Positions 1 to 11,289 of a stretch of 64,000 nucleotides of DNA are shown piece after piece. The number at the start of each line of letters is the position of its first letter. The stretch's first letter is position 1. The notes under the pieces are model-generated. The model was not told the DNA's origin and did no database searches. It worked only from the letters and a program-made list of their open reading frames with translations. Position numbers and translations under genes: made by a program. The DNA comes from Lumnitzera littorea (lineage: Eukaryota > Streptophyta > Magnoliopsida > Myrtales > Combretaceae), in assembly GCA_024138015.1 (NCBI GenBank), contig JAMXBB010000001.1, positions 130,757,547 to 130,821,546 on the forward strand. The letters are read 5' to 3'.

Positions 1-357
1 CCAAAACAATTTAAGTAATAAAATTGTTGAGCAGTATATCTAATAAGTTTTCAAGAGAAATTTTCACTGGGAAGAATTAGTTAACTAAATAAAATTCGCT
101 TAGCATATTATTTATTAATCAGTAACTATAACATAGATTATAACTATATGTATTCAAGTTCCTCATTATCATTTTCATAGAAATTTTAACTTATTTCTCA
201 CATGATGCTAGAGTCATTTTATATGTAACATGAACCATGATTATTAACAATAGGTGAACAGTTTTCTTTGAATAATTCAAGTAAATTCAACCCTCCTCTC
301 CCTCCCCTACCCCCACCCCCACCCCTTATCTGCGCATGTTTTATCATCATTGATAAA
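1..357. other. Left flank of element R, no gene seen
   Basis: AT-rich sequence with no convincing coding potential on either strand. A short C-rich run lies at about 293-326. The stretch ends at the 5-bp target duplication of element R. Confidence 0.6.
353..357. repeat. Left target-site duplication of element R (ATAAA)
   Basis: ATAAA directly precedes the TG of the 5' LTR and recurs at 23,990-23,994 directly after the CA of the 3' LTR. The match is exact, but the motif is AT-rich, so chance agreement is possible. Confidence 0.65.
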
Positions 358-423
358 TGTAAACATCATATTTTTGTCGCTTTGTGTTTTTTAAATTTTC
401 TTTAAAGAAAAGGGTCCTAATTC

Positions 424-426
<3 letters not shown>

Positions 427-455
<29 letters not shown>
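427..455. repeat. (AT)n microsatellite
   Basis: An uninterrupted AT dinucleotide run inside the R 5' LTR. The 3' LTR has a much shorter AT stretch at the same place (about 21,263), so the run expanded after insertion or shrank in the other copy. Confidence 0.9.
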
Positions 456-458
<3 letters not shown>

Positions 459-670
459 AAAAATAAAAAAATTTAGAAGAATAAAAAAAAAAAGAAATTA
501 AAGATTAAAAAAAGAATTATGATTTTTTAAGAAAATAGGATTTTTATTTTTATTATATTGGAATCTTGAGTTGTTTTAAGGTTATTTTATTTGGATAGTT
601 TTTATTTTAAAAATAGTCAAATAGCTTTGTAAGTTAAATATATTTTGTTTGCAATAAAAAATAAGACATA

Positions 671-750
671 GGTCAACAACCTAATCGGTATAGTATTTGA
701 TCTTGGAAGAGACAAGAGATAAAGGTCTTAAGTTCAAACTATACTGGGCA
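671..750 (+). repeat. tRNA-like module in the U3 of the R 5' LTR
   Basis: The stretch resembles a tRNA: a D-arm-like CCTAATCGGTATAG near its start and a T-arm-like GGTCTTAAGTTCAAACT near its end, about 45 bases apart. The same module occurs at 21,511-21,590, 59,653-59,730 and, on the minus strand, 41,306-41,381 and 53,785-53,860. It is not a tRNA gene: the acceptor stem does not pair. It may come from a tRNA or a SINE captured by the LTR. Confidence 0.6.
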
Positions 751-957
751 CAAATTGTGCCTTTTATTTTTGTTCTAACCCACTCTACCACCCGTGTCAT
801 GCTATTATTATGCCATGTGTCATATGACATGTGGTAGTTGTTGTAGGATCATGTTGCTGACATGGCATCCACATGACACTATGTCAACCTTTTCTTCCCC
901 TTTCCATTATTTTCCTTCCCTTTCCCCTTGTGTCTTGTGAAAATACAACCTAAGGTA

Positions 958-1838
958 TGATATGATCCGTGCTAAGAATCGATAAGGACATCCATATCGA
1001 AGTGAATCCAAGCTCGTAGAAAGCTTGAAAATGAGGATGGAACTAGGAAAAACAAATGAACAAACAAGTAAAACCACCATTAGGTTCGAGGATATGATGC
1101 ACCAAAGAACTATCGAAAACATACACAGCGAACTCAATATGATACATGAGTTAATTCTATGCGGATACTCGTTACCTAGCCTTATTTAAGTGTTAGGTTA
1201 AGAGTAAATCAAGTAAGGAGAATGCTCACAAAAAGAGATAATGTCAAATATTCAATTTTAGATGTATGCATGTTGCAACTACATATTATAAAGGGTGCTT
1301 ATACCCAAAATATTATGGAAACTACCATAAATAGAAATGACTAAAAAGAGTAAAAGTCTTAAATAAGTAATGCATAAAGAATAAAAGGGCATAAAGGAAA
1401 ATGCAGGGAAATGTCTAGTATATACGGCAAATTCCATTAAGTGGTGGTTGGACATGTGGAGGATAGTTGTTGGTAATGCCTCTGACAAAAACAAACAGAG
1501 TTGCATAGTCAGGTTGGAGGCTGCTAAATAGAGGTGCTAAGTAGAGTTGATGGTTCCCCTAAGGTGAGTTTAGCTCGGACATGCTTTAAGCAGTTCAGAT
1601 TCAAGTCGATTAAGCTAGTAGTTAAGTGGGTTGAGCTGCTGTTTAAGTGTATATCATGTTAGCAGTCAGAGACTATTGATAAGTACAGGAAGGTTAGATT
1701 CGGACAAGGTAATAGACTAATAGATTGAAGCAGCTCTAACTTATTAGTGTAGGTCGGTAGAGGAGAACTCATTTGACCATACTCTCTAGCCTTCGAGCTC
1801 GAGCTCGGATCAAAGGTCCGGTGGCTTAATTCCTATTA
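958..1838 (-). repeat. 3' LTR of G1
   Basis: Collinear with 6,698-7,567 over its whole length, with frequent substitutions, so G1 is old. The TATA position, TATTTATA (reverse) in the other LTR, is degraded here to GCTTATAC near 1,294. Confidence 0.85.
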
Positions 1839-1904
1839 TCCTCGCCAGGTTGATTGGGATTTGAGATCGAATCCAACTAGTCTTCATTTAATTCTTCCTT
1901 GGGT

Positions 1905-2960
1905 TTGTAGGGGCTGAGGTCGGCAACGTTAAACACATCAGACACTCTAAAGTCCTCAAGCAACTCTAATTGGTAAGTGTTGTCATTAATCTTTCGAAGG
2001 ATTTTGAATGGTCCTTCAGTTGTAGAAGATAGTTTGTTCTTCCTTTTGCTAAGAAAACTTTCTTTGCTTAAGTGTAGCCATACCTGAACACTAGGCTGAA
2101 AGCACTAGGTCTTCCTTCCTTCGTCTTTCTCTCTTAGCTTTCTAGTAACTCGATCAATGTGATAGCTAACTCGTTGGTAAATCTATTGGAGGGATTGAGT
2201 CCTGGTTCTTGGTTTTGGATCTTCTTGATCGGTTGAGGGCAACGGGGTATGATTAAAGGGTAGCTTGAAGCTAAAACCATAGAAGGCTTCAAATAAGGCA
2301 TGCTTAGTAGTGGATTGTACAATTCTTTTGTAAGCAAACTTTACCATAAGGAAGCAGACATCCTAATTGGTTGAGTTATTTCCTACTATTGCTCGGAGCA
2401 ATGATCCTAGAGTGCGGTTGACAACTTTTGTTTGAATATTAATTTAAGGATGGTAAGAAGTACTAAATAGTAGCTTAGTTTCTATCCGACACCAAAGAGT
2501 ATGCTTGAAATGGCTCAAGAATTTTGGATCGCGGTCTGATGCTACACTCCTTAACACTTCATGTAAGCAAACAATTTCCTGCAAAAACAAAGAAGCAATA
2601 GCCGAAGCATCGTTAGTTTTGGTGTATGGCACAAAATGCGCTATCTTGTTGAATCTATCCACAACAACCAAAACAGAGTCTGCCTTAGGCAGTTTAGGGT
2701 AAGCTGAGAATAAAATCTATGCTCAAGTTAGCCCATGGTTTGGTTAAGATTGGTAGAGGCATTGCTTTCCCTTATTTAGCCCGGCTCTTAACCTTCTTGT
2801 AGGTAGTACAACCTTCAATCACAGATGCATATCTTGCATTATTTTAGGCTATAAGAACTTGTCTTTCAATATCTCATACATCATTCTTTCTCCAAAGTAT
2901 CCAGAAAGCCCTCCACTATATGCTTCTCTTACCAGTAATTCCCTTAATGAACAAGTCAAC
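1905..2960 (-). pseudogene. G1 integrase region, degenerate
   Basis: Minus-strand translation gives a Gypsy integrase core. SIDFILSLP carries the first catalytic Asp (about 2,725). It is followed by VVVDRFNKIAHFVP and ASDRDPKFLSHF with the second Asp (within 2,444-2,671), then by QTKVVNR, where the third catalytic residue is Lys (codon at 2,426-2,428) instead of the expected Glu. The C-terminal tail VSDVFNVADLSP lies at about 1,911-1,945. Stop codons interrupt the frame, so no active enzyme is expected. The order relative to RNase H matches Ty3/Gypsy, not Copia. Confidence 0.85.
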
Positions 2961-3099
2961 ACATACAGTTTGCCACCTTGAAACAGATAACCATCTTTGA
3001 CATAGTAGTCATCCACTGTTCTTCCTTCCCTATAGTGTTTGTATATAGGACTAAAATGAGAATCATATTGATATTGTTCTTTAATCCTACAAAACCTAA

Positions 3100-3540
3100 T
3101 AATCCGATCTATAACTTGATAAGAAGAACATGTCTTCTTGATGAAGCATCAACAATTACATTATTCTTGCCTTGCTTATATTTTATGATGAAGTTAAACA
3201 CTTCTAGAAATTCAATCCAACAAGCTTGGTGTTCAAAAAGCTTTAATTGGCTATACAAATACCTCAAGGACTCACGATCTATGTAAAACAAATTCCTTTA
3301 GGAAAAGATAATGCTACTATACATGAAGAGCTTGGATTAATGCTAAAAGTTCTTTGTCATACATAGAATAATTCAGTTATGCTCCTCTAAGCTTTTCACC
3401 ATGATAAGTGATAGGTTAACCTTCTTGCATCAATACAGCTTTGATGCCGACACCTAACACGTAACATTCAAGCTTAAATACTTTATCAAAATCTTGTAGA
3501 GCTAAGATTGAGGTAGAGGTCAACCTTGCTTTCACCTTGA
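3100..3540 (-). pseudogene. G1 RNase H region, degenerate
   Basis: The frame at 3,109-3,291 reads DRESLRYLYSQLKLFEHQA, WIEFLEVF and IIKYKQGKNNVIVDASSRR, which is the C-terminal part of a Gypsy RNase H: the TDHESL, IKYKQGK and VADALSRR blocks of the family. A collinear version in G2 lies at about 42,840-43,020. The region has internal stops and frame changes. Confidence 0.85.
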
Positions 3541-3565
3541 CAAAACTCCTCTTTTCTTTCTCTCC

Positions 3566-4330
3566 TTACTTGAACTCTACATTCTTCTTGGTTAGTTTAG
3601 TTAAAAGTGCAACTATTGTACTGAATCCTTGCATAAAGCGTCGATAGAATGATGCTAATCCATGAAAACTCTTCGTCTCAGCACATGAAGATGGGGTTGA
3701 CCACTTAACAATGGCTTGGACTTTCTCTTCTTCAACTCTTAATCCTCCTATACTAACCACATAACTTAGGAAGATCATCTCTTCTTGATAGAAATAGCAT
3801 TTCTTCATGTTTCCAAACAATTTCTCTACTCGAAGAAATTGAAAATAGTAGAGAGATGATCAATAAGACTTACCAGGTCGGCACTGTAGATAAGGATGTC
3901 GTCGAAGTAGACTATGATACATCTTTCGATTAAGTATCTCAAAACGTGGTTCATCAATTGCATAAAAGTGCTCAATGCATTTGATAACCAAAAGGGCATG
4001 ACTATTCACTCGAATAGGCCATGTTAGGTCTTAAAAGCAGTTTCCATTTATCCCCTTACCGCATTTAAATCTAATGGTATCCTGACTTTAGGTCAATCTT
4101 GCTGAATACTCTCGCACCACTCAATTCGTCTAGCATATCATCTAGCCTCAGAATGGGATACTTGTAATTGACTACAATCTTATTTGCTACTTTACTATCC
4201 ATACATATTCGCCAAGTACCATCCCTTTTTAGCATAAGTAATGTAGGTACTGCACAAGGGCTAAGGCTCTCTCTTACGTATCCTTTCTCTAGCAACTCAT
4301 TAACTTGTCTTTAAAGCTCGATAGCTTATT
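3566..4330 (-). pseudogene. G1 reverse transcriptase, degenerate but with intact YFDD
   Basis: The N-terminal fingers region is at 4,071-4,295 (EKGYVRESLSPCAVP, RDGTWRICMDSKVANK, RLDDMLDELSGARVFSKIDL). The catalytic box reads VYFDDILIY, with YFDDI at 3,895-3,909. The thumb and connection part is at 3,566-3,820 (SFHGLASFYRRFM). The catalytic motif is preserved although frames are shifted between the pieces. G2 has lost the same motif. Confidence 0.9.
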
Positions 4331-4679
4331 CAGGATTCATCTGATAAGCTAGCTCGTTCAGTAGGGCAACGCTAGGTATTAAGTTAATGCATTACTCTAT
4401 GCGTCTGAAAGGAGATAACCCTTTTGGCAACTGTTTTAGGAACAAGTCGGCATATTCGTTCAACAATATCTAAACTTCCTCGGGTAGCATAACTTGTCCC
4501 TTCAACTCTAATAGTTTCTTGACCAACAAGTAGGTCGGCATGTTAGACTAGATGGCTGTTCGAAGCTTGGCTCTACTCTAAATCAAAGCCTTCTTCGATC
4601 CTCAAGCTAGCTTGTCTTGTAATTTGCTTACTTGACTTAGGGTCATGGGGTTTAGGGTAATTTTCCTCCCATCTTTCTG

Positions 4680-5105
4680 AAGCAAATATGTGTTCTTTAA
4701 ATCGTCATGAATAACCCTTCAATTAAAAAGCCAAGATTAGCCTAGTAACACATGAGCAGCACATCACAAAGAATTTCATCTAAATAGTTCCTAATGGAGA
4801 TCAACAGTAACACTTACTAAGTGGCATATAGTTCTCCCTTCTCATTTAGCCAATACAATTTATATGGCCTTGGGTGTGAGATAGTTGATAACTTGTGCTT
4901 CTTAACTAAGTCAGTAGACGCTATATTGGTGCAACTTCCACTATCTACTATGAGCGCACGTACTTGCTCATTTACTTTGCATGTGATATGGAATAGGTTC
5001 TCTTTCTACTCCTCCTCAATAGAAGGTTCTACACTCATCACATGTCGGACAACTAAAGTTAATTTGTCCAGATCCTTTACAAACACATCTTCTTCAACTA
5101 ATTAA
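4680..5105 (-). pseudogene. G1 aspartic protease region, degenerate
   Basis: On the minus strand the stretch around 4,830-4,990 reads LIVDSGSCTNIAST followed by ISHPRPYKLYWLNEKGE, a retropepsin-type domain with the D-S-G active-site triad intact. It lies between the zinc knuckle and the RT as in Ty3/Gypsy polyproteins. An open frame on the opposite strand here is only its shadow. Confidence 0.85.
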
Positions 5106-5205
5106 TCATTAACCTCAACCACTTCTTTTAGTTCTCCTTTCTCCTTTAGTTCCTAATTTGCGCTATTTACTTTAATCTTTGGAGTATCTCCCTTGATAAT
5201 TATAG

Positions 5206-6300
5206 TTCTTCAATTCAAACATGAAGCAACTATGTGCCTAAATCCTTGGCATTTAAAGCATTTGATCTGACTCGTTTTCCTCCCAAATCATTGTCCCTTC
5301 TCATAAGTTCTCGCTTACACTTCACCATCAGTTGGTTAGCTCTTTTATTTAGCTCTAGCATCTGTTCTTCTACTTGGCTCAACACTTTGTTGAGTTTAGT
5401 GACTTCCTTGAGTGGGTTAGCTTAATTGGATAGGTTGGCTCATTGGAGGTCTACTCGACCTATTCCTCTGTTATCTTTCTATGCACTAGGCTATTCTTAT
5501 AGCCTTATCCAATGCAGTAAATTGTTAAAGTTCCACAATATTTTAGATGTCACTTTTTAATCTAGTGAGATTTGGATACTATTTGGGTTAACTATTCATC
5601 CACTTTTCATCGAATCATAAGCATTTAGAATTCTCGATCTTACTCATCAACAATTTCTTTTCCTTATCACTACTCTTAAAGTTTAACAAATGTATCCTAT
5701 AGGTAGGTATCTGGCATGAATCTATTTTTAAGGATTCTTTTCATCTCAAGCTAGGTGTTGACTTCTCTATATCCTTCTCACCTCCTCATGATATGGAAGT
5801 TCTTCCACCATAAAGCAACTTATCTTGAGAATTCTACAGTAGCAACTTTTACCTTCTCACAATCCTCTTACTGATGATAGTCAGAAATACATTCTACCTT
5901 TTCCTCCCAATCTAAATAGTCATTAGCATCCCTAGAACCATTGAAGCTTAGGATCTGAGCTTCATATGGTCAGCTTTTTGGGGTCTTCTAGCTCATTCTT
6001 CCTCCTTAATATACTCTTCTTCTTCATCCTCCTCATCTACTTCACCCAAGTCGATTCTTCTTTGCACTCATCCTCCTACTCCTCTACCTCGATTTTGTCA
6101 AACTAGGATCTATCCTCTCGTAGGTTAGGTAGTTTAGGGAGTATTTTGTATGGCCTCAGTTGGTCGAAAAGGCCAATGCATTGATAGCTCTAGTTAGATC
6201 AACTCTAAGGTTAGCCATCTCATCAATTCGCTCACTTGTACTTCTACAAGTGTTCTAAGGTTATCATCCATTATGGACAACACTGCGATTATCATCTCTA
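5206..6300 (-). pseudogene. G1 gag with CCHC zinc knuckle, degenerate
   Basis: The minus strand encodes KCFKCQGFRHIVASC at about 5,222-5,263, an intact C-X2-C-X4-H-X4-C nucleic-acid-binding knuckle. Upstream (higher coordinates) lie an acidic stretch and the capsid-like region up to about 6,300, next to the primer site. The frame is broken repeatedly. Confidence 0.8.
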
Positions 6301-6683
6301 ATACTAGGATTGACACTTGAATCAATCATTCTCTCAATAAAGCTTAGTGACAAACTCATAATCCAAGAAATAATAAATATTGCCTTTTAAGCAAAACAAC
6401 CCACACATACACTTCTCCACACTAAAGTTCAAACTAATTGTGAACATAATAACTGCTCCACAAAACAATAAACCCAATTGAAACTTGCTATGTTTTCATA
6501 CTCTCGAAACAAGGTAAAACAAAGTACTTCGCAATAAGGGTCTTATAGCAACAATAAACTTGAAATACTCTCTGAAAGATTTAAAATAATTCATCTTGTA
6601 GCCGTAACACACTTTGATAGTAGTACTACACACTATATAGTAACAATCATGACTGACCAACAAATTACCCAATCGAACCTCCA

Positions 6684-6694
6684 CTCTGGTACCA
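6684..6694 (-). other. G1 primer-binding site (initiator tRNA-Met type)
   Basis: Reverse complement TGGTACCAGAG, one base off the usual TGGTATCAGAG, three bases inside the 5' LTR end at 6,698. Confidence 0.8.
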
Positions 6695-6697
6695 AGA

Positions 6698-7567
6698 TGT
6701 TATAATCCGAGCAAAGAACTAACAAAGGCAACCATATTGGGATGAATCCAAGCTCGCAGAAAGCTTGAAAACGAGGATGGAATTGGGAAAAACAAAAGAA
6801 CAAACAAGCAAAACCACAATCAGTTCTAAAAACATGACACACCAAGGAACTATCAAGGACTCACAAACCAAACTTGATATAATGTACAAGTTAACTTTGT
6901 AAGGGTACTCGCCACCTAGCCTTACTTAAGGGTTAGGATAAGAGTTAATCAAGTAAGTATAGAGAATGCTAATAGAAAGAGACAATGTCGAATACTTAAT
7001 ATCAAATGTATGAATGTTGCAGCTACACATTATAAAGGGTATTTATACCCAAAATAATAGGACAACTAGTATAAATGGAAATGACTAAAAAGGGTAAAAG
7101 TTCTAAATAAGTAACGTACAAAGAATAAAAGGGCATAAAAGAAAATGTAGGGAAACGTTTGGTTTGTACGACAGATTCCATCAAGTGGTGGTTGGACATG
7201 TGGCAGATAGTCATTGGCAATGCTTCTAGCAAAACTAGATAAAGTTATATAGTTAGGTTGGAGGCTACTAAGTAGAGATGCTGAGCGGAGTTGATGATTC
7301 TCTTGAGGTGATTTCAATTAGGACATGCTCTGAGCAATTCAAATTTAGGTTAGTTGAGCTAGTGGTCAAGTAGGCTAAGCTGTTATCTGAATGTATCTCA
7401 TGTTAGTGGTCAAGTGGGAAGGTTCAGCTTGAACAAGGCGTAGATTGGTAAATTGAAGCAGCTCTGACTCATCAGGTATAGGTTAGCACAAGAGAACTCA
7501 TTTGGCTATATTCTTAAGCCCGTAAGCTCGAGCTCGGGTCAAAGGTTTGGTGGTTTGATTCCTATCA
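6698..7567 (-). repeat. 5' LTR of G1
   Basis: 870 bp, TG...CA ends in the minus orientation. Contains a minus-strand TATA box (TATAAATA at 7,040-7,047) in the symmetric context GGGTATTTATACCC, and a GAGCTCGAGC-like block near the 7,567 end shared with the other Gypsy LTRs. Confidence 0.85.
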
Positions 7568-7965
7568 AGGTCTTCAATTCAAATCTCTTTTTGACCTTTT
7601 ATCCTTCACAATTTCACCAAATTAATGGTGAAATTGCAAAGTAAACATAGGATATTACAGATTGGTACTCGTAACCCATCTAGATTCATTTATTTATTGG
7701 GTTGCATTTGCCTTCAAATTTAGGAAAAATTTGGACTTGTGATATTAGCTCCTTCTTGATTCAAGCTTAATAATGGAGAATCAAAGCTTCCTATGAATAT
7801 TTTTAGAAATATTGAAACTCCATTAACATGATTTAACTATAAAAAACACAAGAATCATGGCCATTTGCTTTGAATTCAAAATTAAAGTCTGGTTAAATTA
7901 ATCAACATGATTTTTTCAAATTCATTGTGATTTGTTGTTTCCCATACTTGGAGAGCCTCAACAAG

Positions 7966-7972
7966 TATAAAA
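7966..7972 (+). promoter_or_regulatory. TATA box of the R 5' LTR
   Basis: TATAAAA followed by GGG, at the same place as TATAAAA at 22,208-22,214 in the 3' LTR. The downstream AAGACTCATTTTGATC is shared by both copies. It sets the plus orientation of R. Confidence 0.65.
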
Positions 7973-8380
7973 GGGAATGTAAAGACTCATTTTGATCATT
8001 AATCACAGCTTCAAACACCTCCATTACGATCTTAGATGGGCTTTCTCTCTTTATCATGAGTTCCTACTCTCTCTCTAGATTCTCCCAAATCCTAACCACT
8101 TTCAAGCAAAAATAACCACATATCTAACTTCCCCATAGCTTAAGCTTCCCAGCAACACCACTCTTGAGCCTTACTATAGCCCTAAACCCAACCACCAACA
8201 TTAACCGCTTAAACCTTAACCACCATCTCTCTCCTCCGTATGGCCTAATAGGAATTAGCAACACCACCTCAGCTGGGTATAAATTAACCCCATAGCCACG
8301 TTCACCCCCCTTAAAACCTCAAGGCTAACAACATCACACACACCAACACCTACCAACTAGAGGCCACATTGCCTCTTTCT

Positions 8381-11289
8381 TGTAAGCCCTAAAGCCAAGC
8401 CAAGTAACCGTAAGTTTGAGCTTAAAACTCAAGGTTTAGGACGATCGGCTAAGGGATCCGATCAAACACAAATTATAAACTATTTAGCAAAATACCAGTA
8501 AAAATGACCCTGTAAACTTAAATTTAAGAAAATAAGTAGTAAAATAGGAGACTATAAAATTTTCAAATTTTAAGCATAATAACTGCTAATTACCGAAAAG
8601 ACGAAAAGTGTAATATAATAACTAATAAATTATTAGAGATAGATTATATGTATACTAAAAATTTTAGAATGACCAAAATAATATTTAGGAATGTTCACGT
8701 GTACCCCACATACATTTACGTGTAGATAAAAATACGCGTAATTAGTGAAATTGGCCGAAAACTAAGCAAATAATTAAAGAAAAATACAAAATAATTATAG
8801 AAAAATCAGAAAAAATCAGAAGAAGATAAGCTGCAATGAGATTAGGTCATGATAGAAAAAGAAAAAAATAACCAATAAGAATTGGACAAACAAAAAGCCA
8901 AAAATCAAGGAAATGGGGCAAAATCCCATCAAATTAATGCACATTAATTACTACAATTGTCTATAAATAAGGAAAAAATGTCCAGAAGTCATTTGGCCAG
9001 TTTGAGATCTAAGAAAAATCGAAACATTGAAAAAATCGAGAGAAAATCCAGAAAATAAAAAAAAAAAAAAGAAAACTGTGCAGATTAGGCAAGTGAACCA
9101 AAACCACCACCCACCACCACCTGGGACCGAATCACCACCACCACCCTACAATAGAACCACCGCCTGGACCGGTCGACAACATTGGACCGGGTTTAGACGG
9201 CCCTAAAGCTTCAAACCGGTTAGTCATTTATTCACCCAATTTTTGTATAATTTTGTAAAATTATTTATTTTGCCCAGAAAATTATGAAACTTGTTATTTT
9301 GAGGTTTTATTGTATTTAGATTTAGGGAAAAATATTGATTTAGTTTAATTATGTCTGGAAATATAGGGTCCTTAACAAATTGTTCAAAACCGAGCATGAT
9401 TAAACCGGAAAATAAATAGGCTTAGGGATGTAGTTTGGAGTTCAAAATTTTTCTGTAGGATGCTCATATGATGTATAACAGTGCTATGAAGCCATTTTTT
9501 TAAAATTAATTTTCGAAAATTTTAATTTAATTTTTATCCCTAAAATGATGGTAAAATTGGGTGATTTAGGGTTAATTAGGTGATTAGGATGTTAATTACT
9601 GATTTGGATCTTAATTAGATGTTTAGGGAAGTTAATCTCTGCAGTAGAACCCTAATCCTAGCCTTTAGGTACTAAGTATGGTTAATTAGGGAAATTAGGT
9701 AAGTAATATAATAAATTAGTAATAAGTGAAAATGTAAATTAATAAATCTAAAAAAATAAGGTTATTTAGATAATATTATAATAGAAATCAGAAAAATAAT
9801 AAATCTGAAATGACATTTAATTTTAAGTAAATATCTCAAAATGTAAAATTTTTACACATCGGGAATAAATCCGATACCTCAATTAGGGTTAGCGTGTACC
9901 GAATAGTTTAGAATACCAAAATTACGACCCAATAGGATATTTGAATACCCGAGCATAATGTGATTAATATCACATTGGGATTCGAGCTTAATTACGACTT
10001 AGGAATTAAAACTACAATCTAGTTTAGGAGCCGAACCCCGAAATAGAATACAACGAATCATTAATACGTTATAGGTATACATGAGGAAAATGAGTTATAT
10101 TATGAATTAGAATAAGAATCCATAAAATATAAGTACTAAAAGAACCTATTTGTATTATAGGACATCCAGAAACACATCAGCTCGCAACTAGAGGATCGAG
10201 CGATCGAGCACATTCAAGTAAGTTGGGTTATTGCTTATTGTAATAGAGTACTAGTTTTGTAGTACTCGGAGACTTAAGCTTGTATATGATTGTGATTGTA
10301 AATAGTTTGCGCATGTGCTTGATGTATCTGAATTCGTGCTGGAATTTATACTGTGAATGATTTTGTGACTGATTGAATTGATATGAACTTGTTTGAACAC
10401 CTTAACCGGAATTTAATCTTAGTCGACCCCAATAACCGAAAATGTCATGCATTGCAACCCGTTAGGGGATCATAGGACTCTCCAACCAAATACCGACCCC
10501 TTCGAAAGGGATAGCGCAGGATTGCAAAATGGTCCCTTCTTCATCCTCAGTCGAACTAAGTGACAGGAGAGGAGGTCGCGGCAGGGGTGAAGTCAATGGT
10601 TCGAAGGTAGTCGCGGGAGGAGCGAGGTCTCCATTGCACAAGCCTGAGTTTGGTTGTGAGCTGCTGCATAACATGGAACTCCTCAACCCGGATTGGAGCG
10701 GGTGAAATTTCTCTGATTTCACAACGGACCGGACTACGTTGTGCAATGACACTTGATTGTTGCATTGCATGAAAATAATTGTTTGATAACCCTGTTTGTG
10801 CTTGTATGCATTCATGAGTCTCCAATTCAACTTACTGAGCTGTAGTTGCTCATACCCTTATAGATCTTTTTGCAGGTTCTGATTTGTAATCTCTTCAAGT
10901 ACTATGCCGCCCTACAATTATCCAGAGGTTAGTCCTTTTGAAGCCAGGGGTGTGAGGATCAAGTTATTTAGCATAATGTGTAACTAGACTGACCTTGTAG
11001 TTAAAGGTTGAAGACTGTTAGTTATTCTATAAATTAGCAAACTGTAGTGATTATGTAAAACTTCCTGGGAAGCTCTGTGGACTTATTTATAATTATCTAT
11101 GTTTTATAGAACTTTGTGATAATTATCATAATTGTAGTATAATTATTAATCGAATTGTTTACTTCAAAGCGAGGAGTCATCGACGCCTTGTGTAGATTAT
11201 CTCTATGGTAGGCACTGCGAGGCCAGTTACTATCATAGAATGGTTTACACGGCGGGACTGTTGCGACTTTGCGACTTCGGGGCGTAACA
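8381..11289 (+). mobile_element. S1: solo LTR (2.9 kb) inserted in the R 5' LTR
   Basis: Starts TGTAAGCC and ends GGGGCGTAACA. Flanks TTTCT and TTCCT form a 5-bp duplication with one mismatch. It is nearly collinear and the same length as S2 (33,177-36,087), whose duplication is exact. No internal region or second LTR adjoins it. A TATA box TATAAATA at 8,962-8,969 gives the plus orientation. The last 50 bp (GGTTTACACGGCGGGACT and onward) is conserved in all four copies of the family. The parent element is not in the window. Confidence 0.85.
10529..10705 (+). CDS. Conserved short reading frame in solo LTR S1 (hypothetical, 58 aa)
   Basis: ATG at 10,529 opens a 58-codon frame that ends at TGA 10,703-10,705. 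It includes SSSSVELSDRRGGRGRG, NGSKVVAGG, RSPLHKPEFG and NMELLNPDWSG. The same frame occurs in S2 (35,326-35,493), S3 (47,999-48,184, minus strand) and S5 (57,968-58,102, one internal stop), with VELSD, SK-V and SPLHKP retained in all. It lies about 1.56 kb downstream of the LTR's TATA box on the same strand. The product resembles no family I recognise; it is basic and Gly/Arg-rich in the middle. The alternative is that the DNA itself is conserved as an LTR control region and the frame is incidental. Confidence 0.4.
   Translation: MVPSSSSVELSDRRGGRGRGEVNGSKVVAGGARSPLHKPEFGCELLHNMELLNPDWSG

Larger units (their letters stand above)
958..7567 (-). mobile_element. G1: Ty3/Gypsy retrotransposon, degenerate, inserted in the R 5' LTR
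   Basis: LTRs at 958-1,838 and 6,698-7,567 flank a gag-protease-RT-RNase H-integrase order read on the minus strand. The flanks AGGTA (953-957) and AGGTC (7,568-7,572) form a 5-bp target duplication with one mismatch. The ends read TGATA...TATCA. A primer site matching initiator tRNA-Met lies next to the right-hand (5') LTR. Net length of 6.6 kb matches G2 once its insertions are removed. Every reading frame is broken by stops. No chromodomain follows the integrase. Confidence 0.9.

Noticed and set aside
671..750. A real tRNA gene
   Set aside because: Acceptor and anticodon stems do not pair and five diverged copies sit inside LTRs.
4821..5105. A plus-strand 94-codon frame
   Set aside because: Antisense shadow of the G1 protease region.
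958..7567. An integrated plant pararetrovirus
   Set aside because: LTRs, an initiator tRNA-Met site, integrase and Ty3/Gypsy domain order all point to a retrotransposon; no movement-protein motif is seen.
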